DNA of 64,000 nt. It comes from Actinoplanes sp. TBRC 11911 (GTDB taxonomy: Bacteria; Actinomycetota; Actinomycetes; Mycobacteriales; Micromonosporaceae). The stretch lies in the NCBI RefSeq assembly GCF_012933445.1, contig NZ_JABBNC010000049.1, forward strand, positions 1 to 64,000. Reading direction: 5' to 3'. The position numbers and the translations under genes are program-made. Positions within the stretch are counted from its first letter, which is position 1; every line of letters starts with the position of its first letter. This document shows positions 25,601 to 33,368 of the stretch, piece by piece. The notes under the pieces are model-generated. The model was not told the origin of the DNA. It ran no database searches and saw nothing but the letters and a program-made list of their open reading frames with translations.

Positions 25601-26633
25601 CCCTTCGTCGAACGCCGGCATCGTCAGCGGCTCCGGGCCGTGGAACTGGATCGACCCGGACACGTACGCCGACCCGAACCAGTACAAGGCCGGCGTGCTG
25701 GGCTTCCACACCGAGATCGGCATGCCGGTGATCCCGCACGCCGAGACGATGCGCAACCTGGTCGGCGACGAGCCGGAGTGGCCGATCAGCCAGGTCTGGG
25801 GCTACCACGACTGGGCGACCAACGGGAACCAGCACGTCGACTACTACCAGAAGGCGATCGAGGACCGGCTCGGCGTCGCGGACAACCTGGACCAGTTCAC
25901 CAGCCGGGCCCAGTTCGTCAACTACGAGAACCACCGGGCGATGTTCGAGGCGTGGAACGCGTCGCTGTTCCAGAACGCGTCCGGGCTGCTCCTGTGGATG
26001 TCGCATCCGGCCTGGTACAGCACGGTGTGGCAGACCTACGACTACGACCTCGACGTCAACGGAGCGTACTACGGCGCGCGCAAGAGCTGCGAGCCGCGGC
26101 ACGTGCAGGCCGATCCGGGCTCCTGGACGGTCCGGGCGGTCAACCACACGCCGGACCCGGTGACCGGCGTGCTGACCGCGAAGGCGTACGACCTGTCCGG
26201 CCGTCAGATCGGCACGACGCAGACGCAGACGGTGTCGGTCGCTTCCTCGTCGACCACGCCGGCGTTCACGTTGCCTTCGATCAACGACTTCCATCTCGTA
26301 CGCCTGGAGTGGCGCGACAAGCAGGGCAAGCTGATCTCCGAGAACACCTACTGGCGGTACGCCCAGCCTTCCGATATGCGTATTCTGTCCGAGCTGCCGA
26401 AGACCAGGCTGACGGTCGACGACGGCACGGTGACCAACCGGGGCAAGACCGTGGCCGCGTTGGTCCGGGTGGCCGTAAGGGACGGCCACGGTAACCGGGT
26501 GCTGCCCGCCGAGTACAGCGACAACTACTTCTGGCTGCTGCCCGGGGAGAGCCGCAAGGTGCACGTGTCGTGGCCGGAACGCCTGGGTAACCCCAAGGGT
26601 CTGACGGTGACCGCGGAGGCGTACAACTCCTGA
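22668..26633 (+). CDS. Secreted GH2 glycosidase with nested F5/8C modules (exo-beta-glucosaminidase-like)
   Basis: 1321 residues with a Tat leader (VSRRAFLTAGGG; cleavage near residue 35). Order: F5/8C (discoidin) module about 62-212; GH2 sugar-binding domain about 250-443; Ig-like domain about 445-560; an insert of F5/8C sequence about 560-840; TIM barrel about 841-1150; C-terminal beta domains. Likely acid/base Glu953 (in CGANEQ) and nucleophile Glu1016 (in FHTEIG). Overall it resembles exo-beta-D-glucosaminidase/mannosidase-type GH2 enzymes acting on chitosan-like or N-glycan ends; exact specificity is open. ATG 22668 has a GGAG site 7 bases upstream; the longer frame starting at 22530 lies in repeat DNA. 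Confidence 0.88.
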   Translation: MVDVPPVSRRAFLTAGGGLLASIGVGALLPEAAQAAQNGQPAGLNAAAGQGATAGQSATDLALYRPVQASSTDYAPTQANFAVDGLPQLGVKGSGWRATQGDPQWISVDLQAVCRVDAITLTFEAKLTDPPFDGNYNNADGDEILSSAAVAYRIETSIDGKAWTSVYETDSGQGGVNAITLSTPVQARHVRMTATKRHNTNPLGLNGFQVYGTAPRRTEASGWTDWAGRNTKPAPTLTVGRDGTVALESGWSLTMDDLTTNDGVALSTGHQDVKDWLPATVPGTVLATLVEQGHLPDPVGGFENLRIPEALSRHAWWYRREFKLPRALRGKRVWLEYDGINHEATTWVNGVSVGTVTHPFARGVLDVTEALKGHDEHTIAVKITPMPHPGTPGDKSLTSWTFLGGGSLYLDSPTYLAVSGWDWMPAVRDRVSGIWNHVRLRGTGDVVIGDAHVTTKLADRRTATLTVTVPVRNVAAEAVTVTVRASLLGKNLEKTVTLDKSEMFEVVLAPLSVKNPKLWWPNGYGDPILNDLKVTATIGKETSDTRTTKFGIREFSYDWDQPVVISPPAVPPLTFDNGKATQTVTFDRQHKRYVRIQADQRATGWGVSMWSLEVHDGGTGPDQALHHTATAKTEADGTTAAAVTDGDPNTRWTSEYADDQWIQVDLGAAADFDRVTILWESAYAMTFRVQVSDDGGAFTDLKTVSNETPIGNTGKQVVDFPAQTAQFVRIQGHKRATDWGFSMWTLAVLNNGADLAKGKTATASSAEDSNPPSNAVDGNPRTRWASQAQDDQWIQVDLGAPQTFSQVEIDWESAYARTFVIQVSQDGRAWTDVKAVDNAAIELKISVNGVPVFARGGNWGWDELLRRTEPYRTRETVKMHRDMNFTMIRNWIGSSNREELYAACDEYGILVWNDFWEAGAFIDSSPTYDAIVADTISRYRHHPSIAVWCGANEQFPPGGIDAGLRKAVADLDPEIIYVPSSNAGIVSGSGPWNWIDPDTYADPNQYKAGVLGFHTEIGMPVIPHAETMRNLVGDEPEWPISQVWGYHDWATNGNQHVDYYQKAIEDRLGVADNLDQFTSRAQFVNYENHRAMFEAWNASLFQNASGLLLWMSHPAWYSTVWQTYDYDLDVNGAYYGARKSCEPRHVQADPGSWTVRAVNHTPDPVTGVLTAKAYDLSGRQIGTTQTQTVSVASSSTTPAFTLPSINDFHLVRLEWRDKQGKLISENTYWRYAQPSDMRILSELPKTRLTVDDGTVTNRGKTVAALVRVAVRDGHGNRVLPAEYSDNYFWLLPGESRKVHVSWPERLGNPKGLTVTAEAYNS

Positions 26634-26641
26634 GATGAGCT

Positions 26642-26674
26642 GGGCAGGTGGCCCACCGTCCGGGCCACCTGCCC
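26642..26674. terminator. Bidirectional hairpin terminator
   Basis: Perfect 13-bp stem GGGCAGGTGGCCC with a 7-base loop, between the convergent GH2 and aldo/keto reductase stops. It can serve both genes. Confidence 0.88.
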
Positions 26675-26678
26675 GTTC

Positions 26679-27761
26679 TCAGTAGCGGACCGCGCTCGCC
26701 AGCAGCGGCGGGTAGACCGTGGACGACTCACCGTCCACGGTGGTGCCGGCGAACTGCAGCGTCGCCCGCAGCGGGCCGTTCATGTCCGACGGGTAGCCGA
26801 GCGCCGGCACCGACACCGCGTCGAGCGTGGCGAGCTGCTCGGGGGACAGGGTCACCTCGAGGGCGGCCAGGTTGTCCTTGAGGTGCTCAACCCGCCGGGC
26901 GCCGACCAACGGCACGACCTGGCCGTCGCGGGCGCGCAGCCAGGCCAGGGCCACGGCCGCGGAGGACGTGCCGATCTCGTCGGCGACGGTGGCGACCGCC
27001 TCGATCACCCGCCATTCGCGTTCGGTCGGCTCACCCACGATCGCGCCGCGGACCGTGTCGGCCGTGGTGGTGCCGCGACGGTACTTGCCGGACAGGAAAC
27101 CGTTGCGCAGCGGGCTCCACGGCGTGATCGCCAGCCCCAACGCGCGTGCCAGCGGGGTGACCTCGGCCTCCACCGTGCGGGCCAGCAGCGAATACTCGAC
27201 CTGCACGGCGATCAGCGGGGTCCAGCCGCGCAGCTCGGCCATGGTCTGCGCCCGCGCGATCACCCAGGCCGGCGTGTTCGAAAACCCTAAATAACGGATC
27301 TTCCCGGCCCGTACGAGATCGTCCAGCGTCCGCATGGTCTCGTCCAGCGGCGTGTTCCGGTCCCAGTTGTGCAGCCAGTAGACGTCCAGGTAGTCGGTGC
27401 GCATCCGGCGCAGTGTCTCGTGCAGTTGCGCGGTGATGGCACCCCGCCCGGCGCCGCCGCCGTTGGGGTCGCCCGGATACATGTTGAAGAAGAACTTGGA
27501 CGACAGCACGACACGCTCGCGCCGGTGCGGGTGCGCCGCGAACCAGTCGCCGAGGATCTTCTCGGAATGCCCGTTGGTGTAGAAGTTCGCGGTGTCGATG
27601 AAGTTGCCGCCGAGCTCCAGATAGGTGCGCAGGATCTCCTGCGACTCGGCGACCGGGCTGCCGGCGCCGGGCGGGTCCTCGCCGAAGGTCATCGCGCCGA
27701 GCGCGAACGGGCTGACACGAAGTCCGGAGCGGCCGAGTGTTACGAAATGGTCAAGTGGCAT
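26679..27761 (-). CDS. Aldo/keto reductase
   Basis: NADP(H)-dependent TIM-barrel oxidoreductase, 360 residues. The catalytic tetrad is visible as Asp56, Tyr61 (DTANFYTNG), Lys89 (SSKFF) and His131 (YWLHNWD). The cofactor-binding end has the conserved WLRARDGQVVPLVGARRVEHLKDN. It resembles the YajO-like group acting on small carbonyl compounds. It stands alone between a terminator and a divergent lipoprotein gene, so no pathway can be assigned. Confidence 0.92.
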   Translation of the reverse strand: MPLDHFVTLGRSGLRVSPFALGAMTFGEDPPGAGSPVAESQEILRTYLELGGNFIDTANFYTNGHSEKILGDWFAAHPHRRERVVLSSKFFFNMYPGDPNGGGAGRGAITAQLHETLRRMRTDYLDVYWLHNWDRNTPLDETMRTLDDLVRAGKIRYLGFSNTPAWVIARAQTMAELRGWTPLIAVQVEYSLLARTVEAEVTPLARALGLAITPWSPLRNGFLSGKYRRGTTTADTVRGAIVGEPTEREWRVIEAVATVADEIGTSSAAVALAWLRARDGQVVPLVGARRVEHLKDNLAALEVTLSPEQLATLDAVSVPALGYPSDMNGPLRATLQFAGTTVDGESSTVYPPLLASAVRY

Positions 27762-27882
27762 GACTCAAGGAAACCGCGTTTGCCCAGGTCAGCGGTATAC
27801 CGATCCGATCGTAAGGGTGCACAAAGCTCCCGGTGGGTCCCCTATGCTCGGCGCCGCAATGATCAACGGGGAGGAATATCAG

Positions 27883-28380
27883 ATGAAGTACCGCTTGCGA
27901 ACGACGGCGGCGCTCGCCGTGCTCGCCGTGACGGCGCTCGCCGCCTGCGACCCGGCAATCACGGAAAAGGGTCTCGCCGCACCGGCCCCGACGACCGCTT
28001 CGGCGGCCCCGACCACGGCCGCGCCGACCTCGCCGGCACCCACGACGCCCGCGGGGCCGACCTTCGAGGAGTCCTGCGCGGCGTACACGAAGGCCTTCAT
28101 CGACGGCAGCAAGGGCATCACCGACGACTCGAACAAGGCCATCGAAGAGGGCTGGGGACTGTCCACACAGAACAAGAACATGCGTAAGCGGTTCGACACG
28201 ATGGCGAAGAAGGTCTCCGCGGAGGCGGCCAAGGCCACCGACCCGAAGCTCAAGGCCGAGATGACCGCGGCGGCCAAGAAGATCGCGGCCGGCGCCAAGT
28301 CCAGCAAGCCGGGGTCGTTCCTGTCCGGCGACTTCCAGAAGCTCGCCACGAGCGTCGACAAGACCTGCGGCAACAACTGA
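27883..28380 (+). CDS. Small secreted lipoprotein, unknown function
   Basis: 165 residues. Lipoprotein signal peptide with lipobox LAAC at residues 19-22, then a Thr/Pro/Ala-rich linker (about 30-60) and a Lys/Ala-rich helical domain (about 62-165) with two cysteines that could pair. ATG 27883 is preceded by GGGGAGGAAT; the longer frame from 27625 lies antisense to the aldo/keto reductase. The domain is not one I can name. Confidence 0.78.
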   Translation: MKYRLRTTAALAVLAVTALAACDPAITEKGLAAPAPTTASAAPTTAAPTSPAPTTPAGPTFEESCAAYTKAFIDGSKGITDDSNKAIEEGWGLSTQNKNMRKRFDTMAKKVSAEAAKATDPKLKAEMTAAAKKIAAGAKSSKPGSFLSGDFQKLATSVDKTCGNN

Positions 28381-28386
28381 CGGCAC

Positions 28387-28415
28387 GGGGCGCGGCGGTC
28401 GCACCACCGCGCCCC
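28387..28415. terminator. Bidirectional hairpin terminator
   Basis: GGGGCGCGGCGGT pairs with ACCACCGCGCCCC (one mismatch) over a 3-base loop, between the convergent lipoprotein and protease genes, 6 bases after the lipoprotein stop. Confidence 0.75.
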
Positions 28416-28422
28416 ACGCTCG

Positions 28423-29127
28423 TCAGACGCCCGCGACCGAGGTGATCCAGGCCCGGTTGTAGGCGACGCTTCCGTAGTACTGGCGGCTGGTGCCGTCCGC
28501 GGTCGAGGCGACACCCACCTGGGCGCCGTTGTAGACCTGCGGGCCGCCCGAGTCGCCCCGCCAGGCGTTGCCGTTGACCGCGGTGCTGCCGATCGCCCGG
28601 CCCCCGTACGCGTCGGTCTGGTTGGTGGACGTGACCCGGACCGTGGCGGTCTTGAGCGTGGTGGACGCGCCGCAGCCGCTGTAGCAGGTCATGCCCCAGC
28701 CGTAGATGGAGTTCGTCGAGTTGACCGGCGGATACGCGCTGGACAGCGGCATGTAGGACGTGGTGACCGGGCTGTTCAGCCGCATCAGCGCCAGGTCGCT
28801 GCGCACCGAGGTGCTGGTGACCGTGCGGGTGACGCCGCCGGACGCGCGGTTCACGCTGCCGACGCGCACCGACATCGTGCCGCTGATGCAGTGCCGTGCG
28901 GTGAGCACGAAGCTGGCCGAGATGATGGTGCCGGAACAGGTGAAGCTGCCGTTGCTGAACACGGCGGCGGCCCACGGCGCGGACGACACCGTGCTGCCGC
29001 CGATGATGGGGTCGGGACCGGATGCCGCGTTGGCCGCGGCCGGGATCGCGAGGACACTTGCGAGGCCGGCCGCCAGGGAGGCGACGACGAGGCGGATACG
29101 CACTCCGTACTCCTTCCAGATTGACAT
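28423..29127 (-). CDS. Secreted trypsin-like serine protease (S1 family)
   Basis: 234 residues: signal peptide about 1-35, a short propeptide, then the mature N-terminus IIGG at 41-44. Catalytic triad His79 (TARHC), Asp111 (SDLAL) and Ser193 (GDSGGP). Cysteines at 64/80 and around 148-152 fit S1 disulphides. The specificity-pocket region (position before GDSGGP) has no clear Asp189 equivalent in view (NGNAWRGDSGG), so trypsin-like Arg/Lys cleavage is not assured. The protein is small and lacks extra domains. Confidence 0.9.
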   Translation of the reverse strand: MSIWKEYGVRIRLVVASLAAGLASVLAIPAAANAASGPDPIIGGSTVSSAPWAAAVFSNGSFTCSGTIISASFVLTARHCISGTMSVRVGSVNRASGGVTRTVTSTSVRSDLALMRLNSPVTTSYMPLSSAYPPVNSTNSIYGWGMTCYSGCGASTTLKTATVRVTSTNQTDAYGGRAIGSTAVNGNAWRGDSGGPQVYNGAQVGVASTADGTSRQYYGSVAYNRAWITSVAGV

Positions 29128-29181
29128 CTGTCGAAGTACGGTAGCGGCTTGAATAGATGAGCGTCTAAGTTCAGTTGCTAC

Positions 29182-29832
29182 CTATCGCGATGTGATGACC
29201 ACGGTTGCGATGAGGCCGTCTTTTATCGCGAACCTGCCGTGGATTTCGAGTTCGGACTCCACGTGCAGATGCGCCCCGAACGTGCCGGCGTCCGGATCGA
29301 TGGACAGGCTCGCCTCCTCGAAGCCCAGCCACCGCCCGGTCAGCGGGAACCACGCCTTGTAGATCGACTCCTTGGCGCTGAACAGCACGCGATCCCAGTG
29401 CACCTCCGGGCGCCGTGCGGCGAGCTCACCCAGCAGTTCGTCGTCACCCTCGGCAACCACCATGTCCCGTACGCCCGGGGGAAGGGTTTTATGGGGTTCC
29501 GCGTCGATGCCCAGACCGTGGATCGCGTCCGCGCGCGCCACCGCGGCCGCCCGATAGCCCTCGCAATGCGTGATGGCGCCCACCACACCCGCCGGCCACA
29601 GCGGCTCCCGGCGCGGGCCGGTGCGGATCGCGACCGGCGCGAACCCGAGCGTGGCCAGGGCCTCGCGGGCACAGCGCCGGGCCGTGACGAACTCGCGCCG
29701 CCGCCCGACGGTCGCCGTCGCCACCAGGTCCTCCTCGCCCGCGAAGACCGGCTCGTCCGGATCGTCGCCGAACGCCTCGGCCACCGCGACCGGCGCCGGC
29801 AGCAGGGCACGAAGAAGCCCGACCGGTAGCAC
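29182..29832 (-). CDS. 4'-phosphopantetheinyl transferase (EntD/Sfp type)
   Basis: 216-residue enzyme that attaches phosphopantetheine from CoA to carrier proteins of NRPS, PKS or similar systems. Landmarks: ATVGRRREFVTARRCAREAL, GAITHCEGYRAAAVA, the metal-binding GLGIDAEPH (Asp/Glu) and the WDRVLFSAKESIYKAWFPLTGRWL motif. GTG start. No carrier protein or synthase lies in this window, so it is a stand-alone activating enzyme for clusters elsewhere. Confidence 0.93.
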   Translation of the reverse strand: MLPVGLLRALLPAPVAVAEAFGDDPDEPVFAGEEDLVATATVGRRREFVTARRCAREALATLGFAPVAIRTGPRREPLWPAGVVGAITHCEGYRAAAVARADAIHGLGIDAEPHKTLPPGVRDMVVAEGDDELLGELAARRPEVHWDRVLFSAKESIYKAWFPLTGRWLGFEEASLSIDPDAGTFGAHLHVESELEIHGRFAIKDGLIATVVITSR

Positions 29833-29886
29833 CTCGTCCCTCCCTACTCCGCCAAGCAGGGGCGATGCTACCGGCCGGGCCGGCCC

Positions 29887-30882
29887 TCAGAAGACGCGGA
29901 TCGCCGCCTCGGCGGGAGCGGTCAGCAGGCCTTCGATCTCGTCGTCGAGCCGGACCAGCGTCAGCGAGGCGCCGGCCATGTCGAGCGACGTGCAGTACTC
30001 GTTGACGTAGCTGCGGCCCACCGTGATGCCGCGGTCGGCCAGCCGCTGGTGCGCGCGCCGGTAGAGGATGTAGAGCTCGCTGACCGGCGTGCCGCCCAGC
30101 CCGTTGATCATCAAGGCGACCCGGTCGCCGCTGTTGTACGGCAGGTCGGTCACCACGGCGTCGAGCATGTCGTCGGCGATGTCGTCGGCCGCCTTCAACT
30201 GGCGGCGCTCCCGGCCCGGCTCGCCGTGGATGCCCACGCCGAACTCCATCTCGTCGGCGCCCAGCTCGAACAGCGTCGAGCCCTTGGCCGGCGGCGTGCA
30301 CGCGGTCAGCGCCACGCCCATCGTCCGGGTGACGTCGTTGACCTTGTTGCCGATGCGCAGCAGCTCGTCCATGTCCGCGCCCTGCTCGGAGGCGGCGCCC
30401 ACGGCCTTGATGACGAAGAAGTTGCCGGCCACCCCGCGGCGGCCCACCGTATACGTGGAGTCCTGCACGGCCACGTCGTCGTTCACGGTCAGGATCTCGG
30501 CCCGGATGCCCTCCGCCTCGGCCATCTCCTTGCCCATGTCGAACGCCATCCGGTCGCCGGTGTAGTTGTTCACCAGCAGCAGCACGCCCTTGTCGGACTT
30601 CAGCAGCTTCGCGGTCTCGTAGACGTAGTCCATCGGGGGCGCCGCGAACACGTCGCCCGGGCAGGCCGCGTCGAGCATGCCCTTGCCGACCACCATGACG
30701 TGCGCCGGTTCGTGCCCGGAGCCGGAGCCCTGCACGATCGACACCTTGTTCTGGTTCGGTGCGTCGGCACGCATGATGAGGTTGTAGGCGGGCACGTACT
30801 TCAGGGTGTCCGGGTTCGCCAGCGCGATTCCCTCGAGCATCTCCGGTACGTACTGCTTGGGATCGTTCACGAATTTCTTCAC
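29887..30882 (-). CDS. dhaK: Dihydroxyacetone kinase subunit DhaK-like
   Basis: 331 residues. Binds a short ketose covalently through His219 (GVGIHGEPG), with the GSGSGHEPAH substrate loop at 52-61. DhaL supplies the nucleotide domain. GTG 30882 overlaps the DhaL stop as GTGA; the longer frame above is DhaL DNA read out of frame. It is the last of four coupled genes after aldolase, HAD and DhaL. No DhaM/PTS partner is present, so phosphate probably comes from ATP. Dihydroxyacetone, erythrulose or a similar ketose are possible substrates. Confidence 0.92.
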   Translation of the reverse strand: MKKFVNDPKQYVPEMLEGIALANPDTLKYVPAYNLIMRADAPNQNKVSIVQGSGSGHEPAHVMVVGKGMLDAACPGDVFAAPPMDYVYETAKLLKSDKGVLLLVNNYTGDRMAFDMGKEMAEAEGIRAEILTVNDDVAVQDSTYTVGRRGVAGNFFVIKAVGAASEQGADMDELLRIGNKVNDVTRTMGVALTACTPPAKGSTLFELGADEMEFGVGIHGEPGRERRQLKAADDIADDMLDAVVTDLPYNSGDRVALMINGLGGTPVSELYILYRRAHQRLADRGITVGRSYVNEYCTSLDMAGASLTLVRLDDEIEGLLTAPAEAAIRVF

Positions 30883-31523
30883 GACGCCGCTCCTTGTTTC
30901 TGCCAGGTCTCGCTGATCCGTTCCGTGATGACCGCGACCGCCATCGCGCCCGCGTCGACCGATCCACGGCTGCGTTCGCCCGTGTACGCCGCGCGGCCGC
31001 GCTTGGCCACCATCGAGCTGGTCGCGTCGGCCGCCTCCCGGGCCGCACCCGCCATCGCCCTGATCGCGTCCTCGGCACCGGCGCCGGCCTTCACCTCCTG
31101 CTCCAGCCGGTCGGTCATCGGCACGAGCGCGTCCAGCAGCGTCTTGTCGCCGACGTCGGACTGCCCGCGCGCCTTGATCCCGTCGATCGCCGCGCGCAAC
31201 ATCGCGACGACCTGTTCCCCGGACAACTCGGCGGCGTCCCCGCAGGCGGTCCCGGCCCGCAGGAAAGCCGTCCCCCAGATCGGCCCCGAGGTGCCGCCGA
31301 TCCGGGAGCTGATCACCATCCCGCACCGCTTGAGGAAGGTGCCGGCGTCGCTGCGATCGATGCCGTCCCAGCCCTCCAGCAGCTTCTCGAAACCCCGGGC
31401 GAGCGAGTAGCCGAAGTCGCCGTCCCCGACGACCGAGTCCAGGTCGCCGAAGTATTTCTCGTTCTCGATCGCCGTGTCCGCGATCGACCGCACCACGAAT
31501 TCCGTCTGTGCCACCGCGTTCAT
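30879..31523 (-). CDS. dhaL: Dihydroxyacetone kinase subunit DhaL-like
   Basis: 214-residue helical nucleotide-binding subunit. The Mg-nucleotide motif is GDGDFGYSL; the usual residue after the second Asp is His or Thr, here Phe. GGTSGPIWGTAFLRAG and the GRAAYTGERSRGSVDAGAM motif near the C-terminus are typical. ATG overlaps the HAD stop by 4 bases, and the stop overlaps the DhaK start. It works as a complex with DhaK. Confidence 0.92.
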   Translation of the reverse strand: MNAVAQTEFVVRSIADTAIENEKYFGDLDSVVGDGDFGYSLARGFEKLLEGWDGIDRSDAGTFLKRCGMVISSRIGGTSGPIWGTAFLRAGTACGDAAELSGEQVVAMLRAAIDGIKARGQSDVGDKTLLDALVPMTDRLEQEVKAGAGAEDAIRAMAGAAREAADATSSMVAKRGRAAYTGERSRGSVDAGAMAVAVITERISETWQKQGAAS

Positions 31524-32317
31524 CGCTCGCCCTCCGGGGTCTCTGGCTTCCTTGCGGCACTCATGTCGTCGAGCTCGACGTTGTTCACGGGGTGGGCCGC
31601 GCTGCGGTTGGCGAGCACGCGGATCGGCGGCCGGTCCGGGTCGCCCAGCTCGTCGACGACGAGCATCGCCTCGCTGAAGTCCTCGTTCGCGGTGTAGCCG
31701 TTGACCGTCACCAGGCAGGCGAGACCGGCCCCGGCGGCGGCCAGCAGGCCGTTGCGGGAGTCCTCGACCACCAGGGTGTCCGGCTTGCTCAGGCCCAGCC
31801 GGTCGACGGTGAGCTGGTAGATCGCCGGGTCTGGTTTCTTGGCCGGGACCACGTCGCCGGCGAAGACCGGCACGTTCTTCGCGGCTTCGGTGCCCACAGC
31901 GGTCTCCAGCACGGCGCGCACCGACTCCTCCGCCGACGTGGAGGCGACCGCCACGCTCCAGCCCCGGTCGAGCGCGCCGGTGATCACCCGCCGGATGCCC
32001 GGCCGCGGCGGGACCCGGCCCTCGGCGACCAGCCGTTTGAAGGTGGCGGTCTTGGCGCGGTGCCAGGTGAGCAGCAGCTCCATCCGGGCCTCGTCGCTCG
32101 CCGGTATCTTCGCCTCGGCCACGAACGCCGGGTCGGCGAACAGGCTCGCCATCCGCTCCTTGCCGCCGCCGATCTTGAGCTTTTCGGCGTATTCGGACTC
32201 GCTCCAGCGTACCGGGAGTCCGAATTGCTCGAAGGTGGCGTTGAAGGCCGGCAGATGGCCGTGGCGCTCGGTGTCGGCCAGCACGCCGTCGCAGTCGAAA
32301 ATCAGGTTCGTCACCAT
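31520..32317 (-). CDS. HAD-superfamily phosphatase (CbbY/beta-phosphoglucomutase-like)
   Basis: 265-residue cytoplasmic HAD hydrolase, subfamily IA. Nucleophile and acid Asp8/Asp10 in FDCDGVLADTE, a helical cap domain, Thr/Ser motif ASTSAEE, Lys in VPAKKPDPAIY and the acidic VVEDSRNG. The ATG overlaps the aldolase stop by 7 bases, and its stop overlaps the DhaL start. It probably dephosphorylates or repairs a sugar phosphate in the same pathway. A C-terminal tail of about 30 residues is charged and poorly conserved in look. Confidence 0.9.
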   Translation of the reverse strand: MVTNLIFDCDGVLADTERHGHLPAFNATFEQFGLPVRWSESEYAEKLKIGGGKERMASLFADPAFVAEAKIPASDEARMELLLTWHRAKTATFKRLVAEGRVPPRPGIRRVITGALDRGWSVAVASTSAEESVRAVLETAVGTEAAKNVPVFAGDVVPAKKPDPAIYQLTVDRLGLSKPDTLVVEDSRNGLLAAAGAGLACLVTVNGYTANEDFSEAMLVVDELGDPDRPPIRVLANRSAAHPVNNVELDDMSAARKPETPEGER

Positions 32318-33171
32318 GCTCGCCCCGATGCGCCGAACAGTCGAATGTGTTGCCGCGCCATTTCCATGATGGCGGTTCGCTGATGCCGGAACAGCGACGG
32401 CGGGTCCCATTTGTTCTTCTGTTCGGTTTCCCGCAGGAACTCGAGGCTGGGTTTCAGGTACGCCTCTTTGAGCGCCGTGGAGATGTTGACTTTGGCGCAG
32501 CCGCGGGCGATGAGGTCGCGGAACTGGTCGTCGGACAGGCCGGTGCCGCCGTGCAGGGCCATCGGGATGCCGGTCGCCTCGACGAGGTCGGAGACGCGCT
32601 GCGCGTCCAGGACGGGGGCTTGCTTGTACTGTCCGTGAGCGTTGCCGATCGCCGGCGCGAAGCAGTCAACGCCCGAATTTTTCACGAAATCTATGGATAT
32701 CTCCAGGCTCTGGATCTTGGAGGCTTCGTCGGAGCCGATGTCGTCCTCGACGCCCTGGATGCCCTCGATCTCGCCTTCGACGTGCGCGCCGGTCATCCGC
32801 GCCTCGGCCACGACCTCGGCGGTCTGCCGCAGGTTCTCGGCCACGTCCAGCTCGTGCGCGTCGAACAGCACCGAATTCCAGCCGCCGGCCAGGCAGTCCG
32901 AGATCACCGTACGGTCCGGGCAGTGGTCCAGATGCAGCGTGACCGGCACCGGGACGTCCGCCACCAGGGTGCGGAAGATGTCGTAGAGCTGCCGCCGCCC
33001 GTACTGCTTCACCGTCTTCACCGACGTCTGCAGGATGACCGGCGCGTTCTCCTCGACCGCGGCCGCCAGCACCGCCTCGATGGTGAGGTCGTTGATGATG
33101 TTGAAGGCGCCGACTCCGTAGCGCTCGGCCAGGGCGCGATCGAGGATGTCCTTCATCGGCACGACAGGCAC
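32311..33171 (-). CDS. Class II (zinc) fructose-bisphosphate/ketose aldolase family protein
   Basis: 286-residue aldolase that splits or joins a ketose phosphate with dihydroxyacetone phosphate. Motifs: catalytic Asp82 and zinc His83 in HLDHC, GEIEGIQG, AIGNAHGQY, ALHGGTGLSDD and KVNIST. I prefer GTG 33171 (VPVVPMKD), which has a GGGAGG site about 6 bases upstream; ATG 33156 is the alternative. First gene of the coupled aldolase-HAD-DhaL-DhaK operon, with a large hairpin in its leader. Specificity (tagatose, fructose or other) is not decidable here. Confidence 0.92.
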   Translation of the reverse strand: MPVVPMKDILDRALAERYGVGAFNIINDLTIEAVLAAAVEENAPVILQTSVKTVKQYGRRQLYDIFRTLVADVPVPVTLHLDHCPDRTVISDCLAGGWNSVLFDAHELDVAENLRQTAEVVAEARMTGAHVEGEIEGIQGVEDDIGSDEASKIQSLEISIDFVKNSGVDCFAPAIGNAHGQYKQAPVLDAQRVSDLVEATGIPMALHGGTGLSDDQFRDLIARGCAKVNISTALKEAYLKPSLEFLRETEQKNKWDPPSLFRHQRTAIMEMARQHIRLFGASGRAW

Positions 33172-33222
33172 CGGGGGCCTCCCTCCATCGGGTGTAGGCC
33201 CAGTGAAGTCGTGCCGGTCACT

Positions 33223-33258
33223 CCGGCGGTATGGGGGAAGTTCCCCATACGCCGCCGG
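33223..33258 (-). promoter_or_regulatory. Hairpin/dyad in the leader of the aldolase operon
   Basis: GTATGGGG and CCCCATAC form a perfect 8-bp dyad around 6 bases, extended by CCGGCG/CGCCGG arms with a 2-base bulge. It lies 52 bases upstream of the aldolase start, in the gap shared with the divergent gene at 33369. It may be an operator for a sugar-responsive repressor or an RNA leader structure; no regulator gene is adjacent. Confidence 0.55.
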
Positions 33259-33368
33259 CTGTGCGATTCCTGGGCGTGCCAAATCACCCCCGTCCGGCAT
33301 GGCCGATTTTGATTGCGCGCGCAAGGGTTGGGTTATAGGGAGCTTTAGCGAAAAAAGGACCGCGTGCT

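Noticed and set aside
29182..29832. A secondary-metabolite cluster around the phosphopantetheinyl transferase
   Set aside because: No NRPS, PKS or carrier-protein gene lies in the window; flanking genes are sugar and protease functions.
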